A DNA stretch of 64,000 nucleotides from Micromonospora sp. CB01531 (GCF_001905095.1 NZ_LWLS01000058.1:62001-126000), one strand, 5' to 3'. Positions 9,382 through 18,670 are shown, numbered from the stretch's first letter. Program-made: numbers and translations. The notes: generated by a model not told the origin, from the letters alone.

Positions 9382-10845
9382 ATGGGAATGACTCAACCGG
9401 CCACCCATCTCTTGCCCGAGCCGGCGCTGTGGATCGGCGGGGAGCGGGTGGTGGAGTCGTCTGGCGGGCGGGCGGAACACGTTTACGCCGCGACGGGGCG
9501 GCCGACGACGGAGGTGGTGCTCGCCGGCCCGGCCGAAGTCGACCAGGCCGTGGCGCTGGCCCGACAGAGCCTGCCGCAGTGGCGGGACAGCTCGGCCGAG
9601 GTCCGGCGCGACACGCTGCTGCGGCTGGCCGACCTGCTGCTCGTCCACGCCGAGTCCCTCGCCGCGTTGCAGAGCCTGGAGATCGGCCTGCCGACGCAAC
9701 TGGCGCGGCGGCTGCCGGCGCTGGCGGCTGACCACCTGCGGTACTACGCCGGGTGGTGCGACAAGGTCGGCGGCGAGGTGGTGCCCACCTGGCCCGGGCG
9801 CAGCCTCGACTACACCCTCGACGAGCCGTACGGCGTGGTGGCGGGCATCATCCCGTGGAACGGTTCGTTGATGTCGATGGCGCAACTGCTCGGCCCGGCG
9901 CTGGCGGCCGGCAACGCTGTCGTGGTCAAGCCGTCGGAGTTGGCGCCCTTCGTCGGCGTGCGGTTCGCTGAGATCGCGGTGGAGGCGGGTGTGCCGCAGG
10001 GTGTGGTGGTGGTCGTGCCCGGCGGGCCGCCGGCCGGTGCGGCCCTGGCGGGACACCCTGGCGTCGACAAGGTGCATTTCACCGGCAGTGCGGCGACTGG
10101 CCGGCAGGTGCTCGCCGAGGCGGCTCGGAACCTGACGCCGGTGGCGTTGGAGCTGGGCGGCAAGTCGCCGCACGTCATCTTCGACGACGCCGACGTGCGG
10201 TCGGCGGCGCGGTACGCGATGAGCGGCGTGGTGGCCTTGTCGGGGCAGGGCTGCGCCAACGGCACCCGGCTGCTGGTGCACTCCGCTGTCCGCGAGCAGG
10301 TGCTCCAGACGCTGACCTCGCGGTTGCGTCGTGTCCGGGTGGGTGACCCGGCCGACGAGACGACCGTGATGGGTCCCGTGGTGTCCCGGCAGGCGTGTGA
10401 CCGCATCCTCGGTGTGGTCGACCGGGCCCGCGAGGGCGGCGCGCGGCTGCTGACGGGTGGCGGGCGCTGCGGCGGTGACCTCGCTGACGGCTTCTTCGTG
10501 GAGCCCACCGTCTTCGCCGACGTCGACTGCGACGCCGAGCTCGCCCAGGAGGAGGTCTTCGGGCCGGTGCTGGCGGTGTCGAGCTTCGACACCGAGGAGG
10601 AGGCGGTGCGGCTGGCCAACGCCACCCGATACGGCCTGGGTGCCTATCTGCACACCAACGATCTGCGCCGCGCCCACCGGGTCAGCCGGGTCGTCGCGGC
10701 CGGCAGCGTATGGGTGAACGGGGCGCCGGGCCTGATGCCGTCGGCCCCGTTCGGCGGGGTGAAACAGAGCGGTTCCGCGCGCATCGGCGGCCTCGCGGGT
10801 CTGCGCGAGTTCCTCCGGCCGAAGAACGTGTGGATACCGGTCTGA
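9382..10845 (+). CDS. Aldehyde dehydrogenase
   Basis: This 487-residue NAD(P)-dependent aldehyde dehydrogenase is of normal length. It has the Rossmann region with IIPWNGSL and KPSELAPF, the catalytic-base motif LELGGKSP (Glu near residue 254) and the nucleophile in GQGCANGTR (Cys near residue 288). The C-terminal motifs EEVFGPV and PFGGVKQSG are present. The start ATG follows GAGGAG with six bases between. It is divergent from the exporter with repeat motifs between. It probably oxidises an aldehyde intermediate of the pathway to an acid. A second paralogue lies at 51494-53020. Confidence 0.9.
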   Translation: MGMTQPATHLLPEPALWIGGERVVESSGGRAEHVYAATGRPTTEVVLAGPAEVDQAVALARQSLPQWRDSSAEVRRDTLLRLADLLLVHAESLAALQSLEIGLPTQLARRLPALAADHLRYYAGWCDKVGGEVVPTWPGRSLDYTLDEPYGVVAGIIPWNGSLMSMAQLLGPALAAGNAVVVKPSELAPFVGVRFAEIAVEAGVPQGVVVVVPGGPPAGAALAGHPGVDKVHFTGSAATGRQVLAEAARNLTPVALELGGKSPHVIFDDADVRSAARYAMSGVVALSGQGCANGTRLLVHSAVREQVLQTLTSRLRRVRVGDPADETTVMGPVVSRQACDRILGVVDRAREGGARLLTGGGRCGGDLADGFFVEPTVFADVDCDAELAQEEVFGPVLAVSSFDTEEEAVRLANATRYGLGAYLHTNDLRRAHRVSRVVAAGSVWVNGAPGLMPSAPFGGVKQSGSARIGGLAGLREFLRPKNVWIPV

Positions 10846-10882
10846 ACGCAGCCACAGGTGGGGTGATCTTGGTAACACGAGA

Positions 10883-11065
10883 AGTGTCTTTCGGGGCGTC
10901 GTCTGACACACAACGTGGTCTTTCGAGCACCATCAGCGTTGCTGGACGTGTGTTGGGTCACCAGCCGTTATGATGACCTCACCCTGACCTGACGGGTGAC
11001 CTTCCGTTCACGTCCGGAACGACCAAGTGCATGTGCGGAAACGAATAACAGTGTCTTAGTGTCTT
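10883..11065. promoter_or_regulatory. Cluster of AGTGTCTT repeats upstream of the HTH gene
   Basis: AGTGTCTT at 10883-10890 and GGTCTTTCG at 10917-10925 are followed by a perfect tandem pair AGTGTCTT-AGTGTCTT at 11050-11065, about 40 bases before the ATG of the small HTH protein. This is the densest occurrence in the window and would suit autoregulation by that protein, which is an inference. Confidence 0.45.
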
Positions 11066-11103
11066 ACGTGCGCCGGATGCTGAGTACGGAGAAGGGCGGA
11101 AAC

Positions 11104-11565
11104 ATGGCTCAGTACATCGTCACGATCACACCGGTGCTTGGTGTGGAAGGCGCGGGAGAGGAGTCCTCCCGCACCACCATGCGCGTATTCGCCGAGGACG
11201 GCCAGGTCTACATCAAGGAGCTGACCGTCCGCGTCGCCGAGGACCTCAAGCTCGGCGCCGCCGACCTGCTCCAGGTCGACCTCGACCTGCTGATGCAGGC
11301 GTTCGCCGCCAAGCGTCCCGCGGCCGCCGCCGCGCCGCCCGAGAGCCTGGACACCGCCCGGCCCTACCGTATCGCCACACCGAGCCGGGCCACCAAGCCA
11401 GACCGCGCCTACCGTCGTATGCCGGACCCGAGCGAACTCAAAGACATCTACCTCAAGAACCGCACTGTCACCGGTGTCGCCAAACACTACGACGTGCCCA
11501 CCCACACCGCCCAGGGGTGGATCACCCGGCTACGCCGCAAGGGTGTCATCCCCAGCGCCAAGTGA
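11104..11565 (+). CDS. Small HTH DNA-binding protein, candidate cluster regulator
   Basis: A 153-residue protein with two parts. Residues 1-75 form a beta-rich N-terminal domain (AQYIVTITPVLGVEG, then VYIKELTVRVAEDLKLGAAD) that I do not recognise. Residues 110-150 form a resolvase-like helix-turn-helix (SELKDIYLKNRTVTGVAKHY, then TAQGWITRLRRKG) ending in a basic tail. An Ala/Pro-rich linker joins them. It is the only obvious DNA-binding protein inside the cluster, and AGTGTCTT repeats lie directly upstream, so I infer a pathway regulator. Lsr2-like or BldC-like architectural roles are alternatives. It converges on the flavoenzyme gene with only 16 bases between. Confidence 0.65.
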   Translation: MAQYIVTITPVLGVEGAGEESSRTTMRVFAEDGQVYIKELTVRVAEDLKLGAADLLQVDLDLLMQAFAAKRPAAAAAPPESLDTARPYRIATPSRATKPDRAYRRMPDPSELKDIYLKNRTVTGVAKHYDVPTHTAQGWITRLRRKGVIPSAK

Positions 11566-11581
11566 CGTCGAGGCCCGCGAG

Positions 11582-12718
11582 TCACAGCGGGCCACCGTCA
11601 CCGCCCTCACCCACCAGGTGTGCGCCGAAGGCCGCGTACGAGTTGCGGCTGGCCACGAAGTGCTGGCGGGCAGTGTTGACATCCCGCAGCCGGCGGGACA
11701 GGGGAGAAGAGTCGTACACCGCTGTCCCGCCGGCCAACTCGAAGGCCGCGTCGGTCGCCCTGACCGCCAGCGCAGTCGCCTGCGCGGCAGCCGCCCGCAC
11801 CTGCACTCGCCGCAACGCCGCATCCGGACCCGGGTAGCCACCCCACTCATCGCCGGCCTGGTCGTAGAGCAGCGCCCGACCTGCCTGCACCACCATCCGC
11901 GCCTCGCCCAGCCGCTCCTGGAAGGCGACCGAGGCCGCCAGCCGCGTCGCGCTCAGCGCCGGCCGCTTGCCGCCCGCCGCCAGCTCGACGACGTCCCGCA
12001 GGGCCGCCTCGGCGACACCCAGTGCCGCCGCCGCGATGATGAGGCTGGACTGCGCGATGCTCATCGCCGCCCGCGCCGCTGTCGCCGACCCGGGCACCAG
12101 CTCCACGGCCCGCTCCGCCGGGCAGAAGCCGCCGGAGACGGCGAGGTCGTGGCTACCCGTGCCGCGTAGACCGAGGGTGTGCCAGGTATCGACCACCGTG
12201 ACGTCTGCGGCGGGCAGCAACATGATCCGGGTGGCGGGCCGGTCCCCGTCCAACGCCACCGCGCGCCCCCGCACCAGGACGCAGTTGAGGTACACCCAGG
12301 CGGCGCGCTCGCAGCCGGTGACGAACGGCCACTGACCGGAGATCCGCCACCCGCCGTCGACCTCGGTGGCCCGGCCCTTCGGGGCCACCGCGCCGGCGGC
12401 GTAGACGTCCGGGCCGTCGGCGAAAATCGCCGCGACGGTCGCCGCCGGCGCGCACCCGATGATGAGCTGGGACAGGGCAACCTGGCCGACCATCCAGGCC
12501 ACCGACCCGTCCGCCGTGCCCAGCGTCTCGATGACCCGCAGCGTGTCCGGCACGCTCAGGCCGGTGCCGCCGTGTTCCACGGGCGCGAGCATGCGCAGGC
12601 AACCCGCCGCGCGCAGCCCGTCAAGCAGCTGCTCCGGGAGCCCCCGCACCCGCTCGACCTCGTCGGCGTGCTTGACGACCTCCGGAAGGAGATCACGGAC
12701 CATTTGCAGAGTCGTCAT
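11582..12718 (-). CDS. ACAD-fold flavin-dependent monooxygenase (HsaA/ActVA-ORF5-like)
   Basis: A 378-residue protein of the acyl-CoA dehydrogenase fold whose text fits the FMNH2-using hydroxylase branch rather than a true dehydrogenase: GTADGSVAWMVGQVALSQLI, then GGWRISGQWPFVTGCERAAW and HTLGLRGTGSHDLAVSGGF. Known members (HsaA, ActVA-ORF5, nitrososynthases) hydroxylate phenols or amines and need a separate flavin reductase; one lies at 14479-15093. The start at 12718 matches the family start and has GGAGGGCGAGG upstream. It is divergent from a methyltransferase gene. A C- or N-hydroxylation step is inferred; the substrate is unknown. Confidence 0.75.
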   Translation of the reverse strand: MTTLQMVRDLLPEVVKHADEVERVRGLPEQLLDGLRAAGCLRMLAPVEHGGTGLSVPDTLRVIETLGTADGSVAWMVGQVALSQLIIGCAPAATVAAIFADGPDVYAAGAVAPKGRATEVDGGWRISGQWPFVTGCERAAWVYLNCVLVRGRAVALDGDRPATRIMLLPAADVTVVDTWHTLGLRGTGSHDLAVSGGFCPAERAVELVPGSATAARAAMSIAQSSLIIAAAALGVAEAALRDVVELAAGGKRPALSATRLAASVAFQERLGEARMVVQAGRALLYDQAGDEWGGYPGPDAALRRVQVRAAAAQATALAVRATDAAFELAGGTAVYDSSPLSRRLRDVNTARQHFVASRNSYAAFGAHLVGEGGDGGPL

Positions 12719-12838
12719 GCCGATCCTCGCCCTCCGGTCTGGCGTGCCGGTCCGAATACCGGGCCGCGCTCGCTCGATCCACCCAAGCGCCCCGGAACGA
12801 CCGATGACCATCGTACTGTCTGCATGTATCGTCGCAAC

Positions 12839-12866
12839 AGACACGAGACTGTTGTGTGTAGACACT
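12839..12866 (-). promoter_or_regulatory. Two AGTGTCT-type repeats, 21 bases apart
   Basis: On the minus strand AGTGTCT lies at 12866-12860 and CGTGTCT at 12845-12839, between the divergent flavoenzyme and methyltransferase genes. Same core as at 9304 and 11050. Confidence 0.35.
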
Positions 12867-12902
12867 CTGAAAGCACAGCCGAACCGGCTGGGGAGGTACC
12901 TC

Positions 12903-13991
12903 ATGACGGCGTCTGACGCGCAGACACACGTGTTCGCGATGAGAATGTGGAAGTCTCTTCTCGCCACCCAGGAGCTGCTGTCGGCGTACCTGGGGGTCAA
13001 GCTCGGCCTGTACGAGGCGCTGGCCACCGCGCCGGGACCGCTGCGCCCGGACGAGCTGGCCCGGGCCGCCGACGTCGCCCCCCGGTACGCCAGAGAGTGG
13101 CTGGAACAGCAGGCCGTCTGCGGCATCGTCGAAACCGACGACGCCCGGCTGCCGGCCGAGCAGCGAGCGTACCGGCTGCCCGCCGGGCACGCCGCCGTCC
13201 TGACGGTCTCGGACGACCCGATGTCCCTGGCCTCCCTCGCCGTGCTGCCCCTCGGGGGCGTCGCCGCCGCCCTGCCGGACCTCCTGGCGGCCTACCGCAG
13301 CGGCGCGGGCGTGCCCGACGACGTGTTCGGCGTGGACTGGCGCGACGGCCACTCCGGCGCCAACCGGGCCCTGTTCGCCCACCAACTCGCCGGCTGGATC
13401 GCCGAGCAACTGCCCGACGTGCACGCCCGGCTCGACGCGCCCGGCCAGCGCATCGCCGACGTCGCCTGCGGGACCGGCTGGTCGAGCATCGCGCTGGCCC
13501 GGGCGTACCCGCATGCCGAGGTGAACGGCCTGGACCTCGACGGCGCCGCCCTGCGGCAGGCCGAGCGGCACGCCGTCGAGGCGGGCGTCGCCGACCGGGT
13601 CCGCTTCGCCCGTCGCGACGCCGCCGACCCTCAGCTGGCGGGCGAGTACCACCTCGTGTGCCTCTTCGACGCGCTGCACGAGGTGTCCCAACCGGTCGCC
13701 GTGCTCCAGGCGTGCCGGCAGTTGCGTGCCGCTGACGGCGCCGTGCTCGTGATGGACGCCAAGGTCGCGCCCGCCTTCACGGCCCCCGGCGACGACGTGG
13801 AGCGGTTCCAGTACGGCACGAGTGTGCTGCACTGCCTGCCCGCGAGCCGCACCGGGGAAGACTCGACCGGCACTGGCACGGTGTTACGCCCCGGGATGGT
13901 GCGCGAGCTGGCGGTCAAGGCCGGCTTCTCGGGCATGACAGTCCTCGCCGTCAACGACCGCTTCCACCGGCTCTATCGACTGACCGGCTGA
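12903..13991 (+). CDS. SAM-dependent methyltransferase
   Basis: A 362-residue class I methyltransferase. The N-terminal 100 residues form a winged-helix/dimerisation part (YLGVKLGLYEALATAPGPLR, REWLEQQAVCGIVE). The Rossmann part carries motif I as IADVACGTGWSSIALARAYP near residue 185, followed by the acidic VNGLDLDGAAL. The start ATG follows GGGGAGG. Position next to oxygenases suggests O- or N-methylation of a hydroxylated intermediate. A strong hairpin follows before the convergent carrier protein gene. Confidence 0.85.
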   Translation: MTASDAQTHVFAMRMWKSLLATQELLSAYLGVKLGLYEALATAPGPLRPDELARAADVAPRYAREWLEQQAVCGIVETDDARLPAEQRAYRLPAGHAAVLTVSDDPMSLASLAVLPLGGVAAALPDLLAAYRSGAGVPDDVFGVDWRDGHSGANRALFAHQLAGWIAEQLPDVHARLDAPGQRIADVACGTGWSSIALARAYPHAEVNGLDLDGAALRQAERHAVEAGVADRVRFARRDAADPQLAGEYHLVCLFDALHEVSQPVAVLQACRQLRAADGAVLVMDAKVAPAFTAPGDDVERFQYGTSVLHCLPASRTGEDSTGTGTVLRPGMVRELAVKAGFSGMTVLAVNDRFHRLYRLTG

Positions 13992-14101
13992 ACCCGCGCA
14001 GGCACGCCCAGCAGGGGTGCTCGTTCGGCCGCGGAAGTCCGCTGGCGACGAGGTGGTGCCCACCCCGACGGCCGGATGCGGACCCGCACGCCAAGTGGTG
14101 T

Positions 14102-14133
14102 GGGCAGGGTCCGGGGCGACCCGGACCCTGCCC
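14102..14133. terminator. Bidirectional terminator hairpin (14-bp stem)
   Basis: GGGCAGGGTCCGGG (14102-14115) pairs perfectly with 14120-14133 across a 4-base loop. It lies between the convergent methyltransferase and carrier-protein genes, the expected place for a shared terminator. Confidence 0.8.
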
Positions 14134-14143
14134 CGATTCGTGT

Positions 14144-14431
14144 TCAGGCCCCGTCGCGCTCCGCGAGCCGCTGGACCACCAGGTCCTGCACGGCGCCGAC
14201 AGTGGTGATCTTGCGGGCGGTGTCCTCGTCGATGGGGTCGAGGTCGAACTCGTCCTCGATGGCGAACGCCACCTCCATCAGGGCCAGGGAGTGGTAACCC
14301 AGGTCCTTGATGAGGTGGGAGTCCGCGGTCACCTCCACGCTGTCCTTCGGCGCCATGTCGGAGATGATCGCCGCCACGGCAGCGCGGATCTCCTCCTCGG
14401 TACGGCGGGCGGGAGCGGTCTGCTCGGTCAT
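14144..14431 (-). CDS. Free-standing acyl/peptidyl carrier protein
   Basis: A 95-residue carrier protein with the phosphopantetheine attachment motif DLGYHSLALMEV (Ser near residue 47), followed by the usual acidic recognition helix (FAIEDEFDLDPIDEDTARKI). The start has GGAGGAG upstream. It heads neither NRPS nor PKS, so an acyl or aminoacyl group is probably built or oxidised on it in trans. Candidate partners are the FAAL-like ligase at 37221-38846, the flavoenzymes beside it, and the standalone condensation domain just upstream. The Sfp-type PPTase at 21554-22282 could activate it. Confidence 0.9.
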   Translation of the reverse strand: MTEQTAPARRTEEEIRAAVAAIISDMAPKDSVEVTADSHLIKDLGYHSLALMEVAFAIEDEFDLDPIDEDTARKITTVGAVQDLVVQRLAERDGA

Positions 14432-14478
14432 GGTCGATCTCCTCCGTGCTGCTGGCATGACGGTTGGGTGGGGGACGC

Positions 14479-15093
14479 TCAGGAGGCCCGAGCGCCGGTC
14501 AGCGGGTGGGAAACGAGCGGCGGAGCACTTTGGCGCTGGTGGCGCACCACCGCCCCGAGCGCGGGCGCCCAGCGGCGCGACCACCCCGCGACGACCCCTG
14601 GCACGTCCTCGAACTCCTCCTCGAGGATCGACAGGCAGGGAACCGGCGCGGTCGCGCCGAGCTCCGTCAGCAGCGGGCGCAGGTACTGGTCCCCGGCACC
14701 GCGGTGCTTGGCCCAGCCGGCGGTCATCGCCCCGACGGCGACGCAGTCGGCCAGCCCGTCCATCGGAAGCATGTCCAGGAACAGCTTCAGCAGGCCGGTG
14801 TAGGTGCCCTTGAACGTCGGGCTGACCACCATCAGCAGACCGGCCCGGCGGACCAGGCCCAGGCACCGCTCTATCTCCGGCCCCAACGGCACGCTGCGGC
14901 TGGCGCGCAGCGGCAGCGCGGCACCGACGTCGGCCAGGTCGACGATCTCCGGTCGGGCGAGCTCGACGCCCTCCGCGGCGAGGGCTAGCGACAGCTCCTC
15001 CACCAGCCGGACGGCGATCCCGCCCGTACGGGAGCCCTTGCGAGGGCTGCCCACCAGCAGCGTCGTCTGCACCAGCGCGCTCCGGTCCCTCAC
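14479..15093 (-). CDS. NADPH-dependent FMN reductase (SsuE-like)
   Basis: A 204-residue flavodoxin-fold protein with the flavin-phosphate loop LLVGSPRKGSRTGGIAV near residue 13 and the second flavin contact VVSPTFKGTYTGLLKLFLD in the middle, typical of SsuE-type NAD(P)H:FMN reductases. The GTG start overlaps the stop of the LLM-class monooxygenase as GTGA, so the two are co-translated as a two-component system. It may also feed FMNH2 to the ACAD-fold monooxygenase at 11582. Confidence 0.9.
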   Translation of the reverse strand: MRDRSALVQTTLLVGSPRKGSRTGGIAVRLVEELSLALAAEGVELARPEIVDLADVGAALPLRASRSVPLGPEIERCLGLVRRAGLLMVVSPTFKGTYTGLLKLFLDMLPMDGLADCVAVGAMTAGWAKHRGAGDQYLRPLLTELGATAPVPCLSILEEEFEDVPGVVAGWSRRWAPALGAVVRHQRQSAPPLVSHPLTGARAS

Positions 15094-16190
15094 GACGCCT
15101 CCAGCCCGAGCAGCCCCCGGCGCCGCAGCAGCGGCAACACGCCCTCGGCGAAGTTGTACGCCTCCTCCAAGTGGGGCTGCCCGGAGAGGATGAGATGGTT
15201 CAAGCCCAGCGTGTGGTACTCCTCGATCCGCTCGGCCACCTGCTCGTGGCTGCCGACCAGTGCGGCGCCGGCACCCGGGCGGACCAGGCCGTAGCCGGCC
15301 CACACATTCGGGTACACCTCCAGGTCGTCGACCCGGCCGCCATGCAGGGCGGCCATCCGACGCTGCCCCTCCGAGTCGGTGCGGCGGAACCGCCGCTGGG
15401 CGTCGGCGATACGGCCGGCGTCCATGCCGTCGAGCAGCCGGCGGGTCACCGCCCACGCCTCCTGCGCGGTGTCCCGGCTGATGACGTGGAACCGCGTGCC
15501 GAACTCGACGCTGCGGCCCCGGGCAGCGGCCAGCTCGGCGACCCGGCCGGTGAGGGCGACCAACCCGTCCGGTCGCTCGCCCCACGCCAGGTAGACGTCG
15601 GCATGGGCAGCGGCCACCCGCTGCGCCGCGGCCGAGGACCCGCCCAGCAGGACCGTCGGCCGCACGTCGTGTGGCCGGGTCAGCATCCCAGCCTTGATCT
15701 GGTAGTGGTCGCCGTGAAAGTCAAACGGCTCGCCGTGCCAGGCGCGGTGAAAGACGTCGAGGAACTCCTCGGTGCGGGCATAGCGCTCGTCGTGGTCGAG
15801 CCAGTCGCCGTAGCGCCGCTGCTCGTCGGCGTCCCCGCCGGTGACGATGTTGAGCATCAGCCGGCCACCGGAGAGCCGCTGGAACGTCGCGGCCGACTGG
15901 GCGCACACCATCGGCGGCAGCGCGCTGGGCCGGCAGGCGATCATGAAGTGCATGCTGCGGGTCTGCTGCGACAGCGCCGCGGACAGCAGCCAGGGGTCCT
16001 CGCAGAACAGGCCGGTCGGCACCAGCGCACCGGCGAAGCCGAGCCCGTCGACGGCCCGGGCGACCTGGCTGAGATAGTTCAGCTCCGGCTCCCGCCGGAT
16101 GTTCCTGGTCCCGCCCGCCCCGTCCGCGCTCTTGGCCACCTCCCGGCCGTCGCCGTGCAGTGGCAGGAACCAGTGCAGTCGCAGCGTCAT
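15090..16190 (-). CDS. LLM-class FMNH2-dependent monooxygenase (SsuD-like)
   Basis: A 366-residue (beta/alpha)8 flavin monooxygenase close to alkanesulfonate monooxygenase SsuD: LRLHWFLPLHGDGREVAKSA at the N-terminus, GLFCEDPWLLSAALSQQT, LSGGRLMLNIVTGGDADEQR and HDERYARTEEFLDVFHRAW. The TTG at 16193 precedes the ATG at 16190, which was preferred. SsuD enzymes oxidise C-S bonds or heteroatoms with FMNH2 and O2. In a cysteine-based NRPS cluster, oxidation at sulfur or carbon next to sulfur is possible, but a role in sulfonate use cannot be excluded. Confidence 0.85.
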   Translation of the reverse strand: MTLRLHWFLPLHGDGREVAKSADGAGGTRNIRREPELNYLSQVARAVDGLGFAGALVPTGLFCEDPWLLSAALSQQTRSMHFMIACRPSALPPMVCAQSAATFQRLSGGRLMLNIVTGGDADEQRRYGDWLDHDERYARTEEFLDVFHRAWHGEPFDFHGDHYQIKAGMLTRPHDVRPTVLLGGSSAAAQRVAAAHADVYLAWGERPDGLVALTGRVAELAAARGRSVEFGTRFHVISRDTAQEAWAVTRRLLDGMDAGRIADAQRRFRRTDSEGQRRMAALHGGRVDDLEVYPNVWAGYGLVRPGAGAALVGSHEQVAERIEEYHTLGLNHLILSGQPHLEEAYNFAEGVLPLLRRRGLLGLEAS

Positions 16191-16353
16191 CAACGGTCCC
16201 TTCCGCCTCGGGCCGGCCGACCGGCCCCGGATTGACCTACTATCCCGGTGAGCACTTGCCTTTCCTGCTATCCACGTGCATTTACGAGTATGTGTTGGAA
16301 GGTTCTCAGGACGCCTGTGACGCTGTCAATACCGTTGGCGTTGCCGCGACCCA

Positions 16354-17655
16354 TCACCGCCCGGACGACGCCAGCGCGACGTCCGGACAGCGCGCCGCCG
16401 CCGCCGCGACATCCAGGTACCCGGCCAGGAAGTCCTGCCCGAGCGCCGGGTCGGCCCAACCCCCGGCACGGAACAGCACGGCCTGCACCCGGTGCTCGCC
16501 CACCGGGGCCAGGGCCAGCTCGAACGGGAAGCGGCTGCCGATCTCCGTGGGAACCACCAGCTCGAAGCGCGCGCCGCCGCCGGTCAGGTCATGCCGCAGG
16601 GGCGACATCACGTTGAACATCACGTCGTCGGCCCGCCCGCCGCCGGTGTCGACGATGCCCGTCGGCAGCAGATGAAAGGGCAGATCCTGGTACGCGAACG
16701 CGCCGATCACCGCGGCGTGCACGTGGCGTACCAGGTCCGCGAAGCTGCGTTGACGGGCGACCTGGGCGCGCAGCAGCACCATGCCGGCGAGCAGGCCGAC
16801 GGTGTCGCGCACCTCGGGCCGGGACCGGTTGGCGAACATCGACGCTACCGCCAGGTCGGGCTGGCCGGTCAGGCGATGCAGCTGGGCGTGGAAGGCCGCC
16901 AGCAGCACCGTGAACATGGTCGTCTTCTCCCGCCTCGCCAGCTCCCGCAGCCCGGCCACGGTCGCGGCCGGCAGCTCCGCCGCGACGGATCGGGTCGCCA
17001 CCGTGGCGGCGCCAATGTTGTCCGCGGCCGGATAGAGCGCGTCGAGCCGGGGAATCTGGCTGCCCTCGAGCTGGCGTCGCCAGTACCGCTGATACCGGGC
17101 GAGCTGGTCCGAGGCCAGCAGCTCCTGCTGCGCCTGCGCGAAGCGGGCCATCTGCCAGCCCACCGGCGTGGGGACGCTGGCCCCGCCGCAGGCGGCGTCG
17201 TAACAGGCAACCAGGTCGCGCAGCAGGATGCCGGTGGACCACGCGTCGGTGACGAGATGGTGCAGGTTGAGGCAGAACAGGTGCTCCCGCGGGCCGACCC
17301 GCCAGACGCTGGCCCGCGCCGGCCACTGCCCGGGGTCGATCGGCGTCTGGAGCTCCCGGGCCAGCGCCGCGTCCGGCGACTCGCCCGCTGCCGCCGCGTC
17401 GGCCCAGGCCAGCGGCTGCGGGCGCGGGGCGTGCACGCGCTGCACGAGGCGTGCGCCGCGGCCGTGGAAGGTCGTCCGCAGCGACTCGTGCCGGACCACC
17501 AGCTGGTCCACCGCCGCCTGTAACGCCCGGTCGTCCAGGCGCCCCACGATGCGGCAGACGACCGGGCAGTTCAGCGCGCCGAAGTCCGACCGGTAGTGCT
17601 TGATCATCCACAGCAGGCGCTGGGAGATCGAGGCGGGTGTTTCGAGTGCTTCCAC
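16354..17655 (-). CDS. Standalone NRPS condensation domain (1)
   Basis: A protein of about 433 residues made only of a condensation domain. It has SQRLLWMIKHYRSDFGALNC at the start, RHESLRTTF, the catalytic motif HHLVTDAWS (His-His-x3-Asp, with Ala where Gly is usual) and the late motif ASMFANRSRPEVRDTVGLLA. The GTG at 17655 puts the start just before the domain; no strong ribosome binding site is seen and the upstream gap is only 58 bases, so a leaderless transcript is possible. It should join a carrier-bound acyl donor to an acceptor in trans, perhaps from the nearby carrier protein. Paralogue at 44008-45282. Confidence 0.85.
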   Translation of the reverse strand: MEALETPASISQRLLWMIKHYRSDFGALNCPVVCRIVGRLDDRALQAAVDQLVVRHESLRTTFHGRGARLVQRVHAPRPQPLAWADAAAAGESPDAALARELQTPIDPGQWPARASVWRVGPREHLFCLNLHHLVTDAWSTGILLRDLVACYDAACGGASVPTPVGWQMARFAQAQQELLASDQLARYQRYWRRQLEGSQIPRLDALYPAADNIGAATVATRSVAAELPAATVAGLRELARREKTTMFTVLLAAFHAQLHRLTGQPDLAVASMFANRSRPEVRDTVGLLAGMVLLRAQVARQRSFADLVRHVHAAVIGAFAYQDLPFHLLPTGIVDTGGGRADDVMFNVMSPLRHDLTGGGARFELVVPTEIGSRFPFELALAPVGEHRVQAVLFRAGGWADPALGQDFLAGYLDVAAAAARCPDVALASSGR

Positions 17656-17666
17656 AACGGCAGGAT

Positions 17667-17707
17667 AGTCTTTCCATTGGCTTTGCGCGTGTGGCGAACT
17701 AGTCTTT
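17667..17707. promoter_or_regulatory. Two AGTCTTT repeats between divergent genes
   Basis: AGTCTTT at 17667-17673 and 17701-17707 flank the 58-base gap between the condensation-domain gene and the diiron oxygenase gene, with a partial copy GGCTTT between them. They are variants of the AGTGTCTT core. Confidence 0.35.
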
Positions 17708-17713
17708 GCTGCT

Positions 17714-18670
17714 ATGAGCGAGTTGGTAGTGCGCTCCACCCAGGACGCCCGGCTCAACTGGAACTACGAACTCTCGGACTCCCGCACCGGCTTGCTCTAC
17801 CAGCGGGCCAAGCAGGCGCAGTGGAGCGTCGACGAAATCGACTGGCTCCTCGACGTGCCCTTCGGAGCGCCGCTGCCCGACGACTCCGCCTTCGCCATGG
17901 CCGCGTTCGCCGCGTCCCCGCTGGCCCGGCGGGGCCGGCCAGCCTGGGACGAGTTCCGCTGGGAACTCCAGGTGTGGATGGTCAGCCAGTTCCTGCACGG
18001 CGAGCAGGCGGCCATGGTTGTCGCCGCCCGGTTGGTGGAGATCGTCACCGGACTGGAAAGCAAGCTGTACGCGGCAACTCAGGCGGTGGACGAGGCGCGC
18101 CATGTGGAGGTCTTCTCCCGCTACCTGAGGGAGAAGATCGAGCGGCCGTACCCGATCTCCGAGCCGCTGGCGCTGCTGCTGTCCGACATCCTCGAGGACA
18201 ACCGCTGGGACGTCATCTCGCTGGGCATGCAGATCATGGTCGAGGCGCTGGCGATGGCCGCGTTCCGGTTGGCACACAGCACCTTCCACGACCCGCTGAT
18301 CAAGCGGATCACCGGCCTCGTGGCGAGGGACGAGGCCCGGCACGTGTCGTTCGGCGTGCTGTCGCTGCGCGGGCTGTACGACGAGATGACCTTTCGCGAG
18401 CGGGCCGAGCGGGAGGAACTGGTGCTGGAGGCCGCCGCCCTGATCCGCCGCCGGTTCCTGCTCGGTGACATCTGGGACCGCATGGAGATCCCGATGGCCG
18501 AGGGGCTCGACTTCGCCGCCCGCAACGAGCTGATGGTCGCCTACCGGCAGGCCATCTTCTCCCGGGTAGGCCGGGCGCTGGACCAGATCGGGCTGATGAC
18601 CCCTCGCGTGCGGGACGGGCTCGCCCGACTGGATCTGATCCAATTCGTGGAAGGTAGGCGCGGTGGCTGA
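17714..18670 (+). CDS. Ferritin-like diiron oxygenase
   Basis: A 318-residue helical protein with a complete set of likely diiron ligands: Glu in LHGEQAAM (near residue 98), Glu and His in VDEARHVEVF (near residue 130), Glu in MVEALAMA (near residue 176) and Glu and His in RDEARHVSFG (near residue 212). This is the R2/AurF-type ferritin-like arrangement. Such enzymes hydroxylate, N-oxygenate or desaturate substrates, often carrier-bound ones. No good Shine-Dalgarno is seen. The stop overlaps the next methyltransferase start. Exact family placement needs a profile search. Confidence 0.75.
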   Translation: MSELVVRSTQDARLNWNYELSDSRTGLLYQRAKQAQWSVDEIDWLLDVPFGAPLPDDSAFAMAAFAASPLARRGRPAWDEFRWELQVWMVSQFLHGEQAAMVVAARLVEIVTGLESKLYAATQAVDEARHVEVFSRYLREKIERPYPISEPLALLLSDILEDNRWDVISLGMQIMVEALAMAAFRLAHSTFHDPLIKRITGLVARDEARHVSFGVLSLRGLYDEMTFRERAEREELVLEAAALIRRRFLLGDIWDRMEIPMAEGLDFAARNELMVAYRQAIFSRVGRALDQIGLMTPRVRDGLARLDLIQFVEGRRGG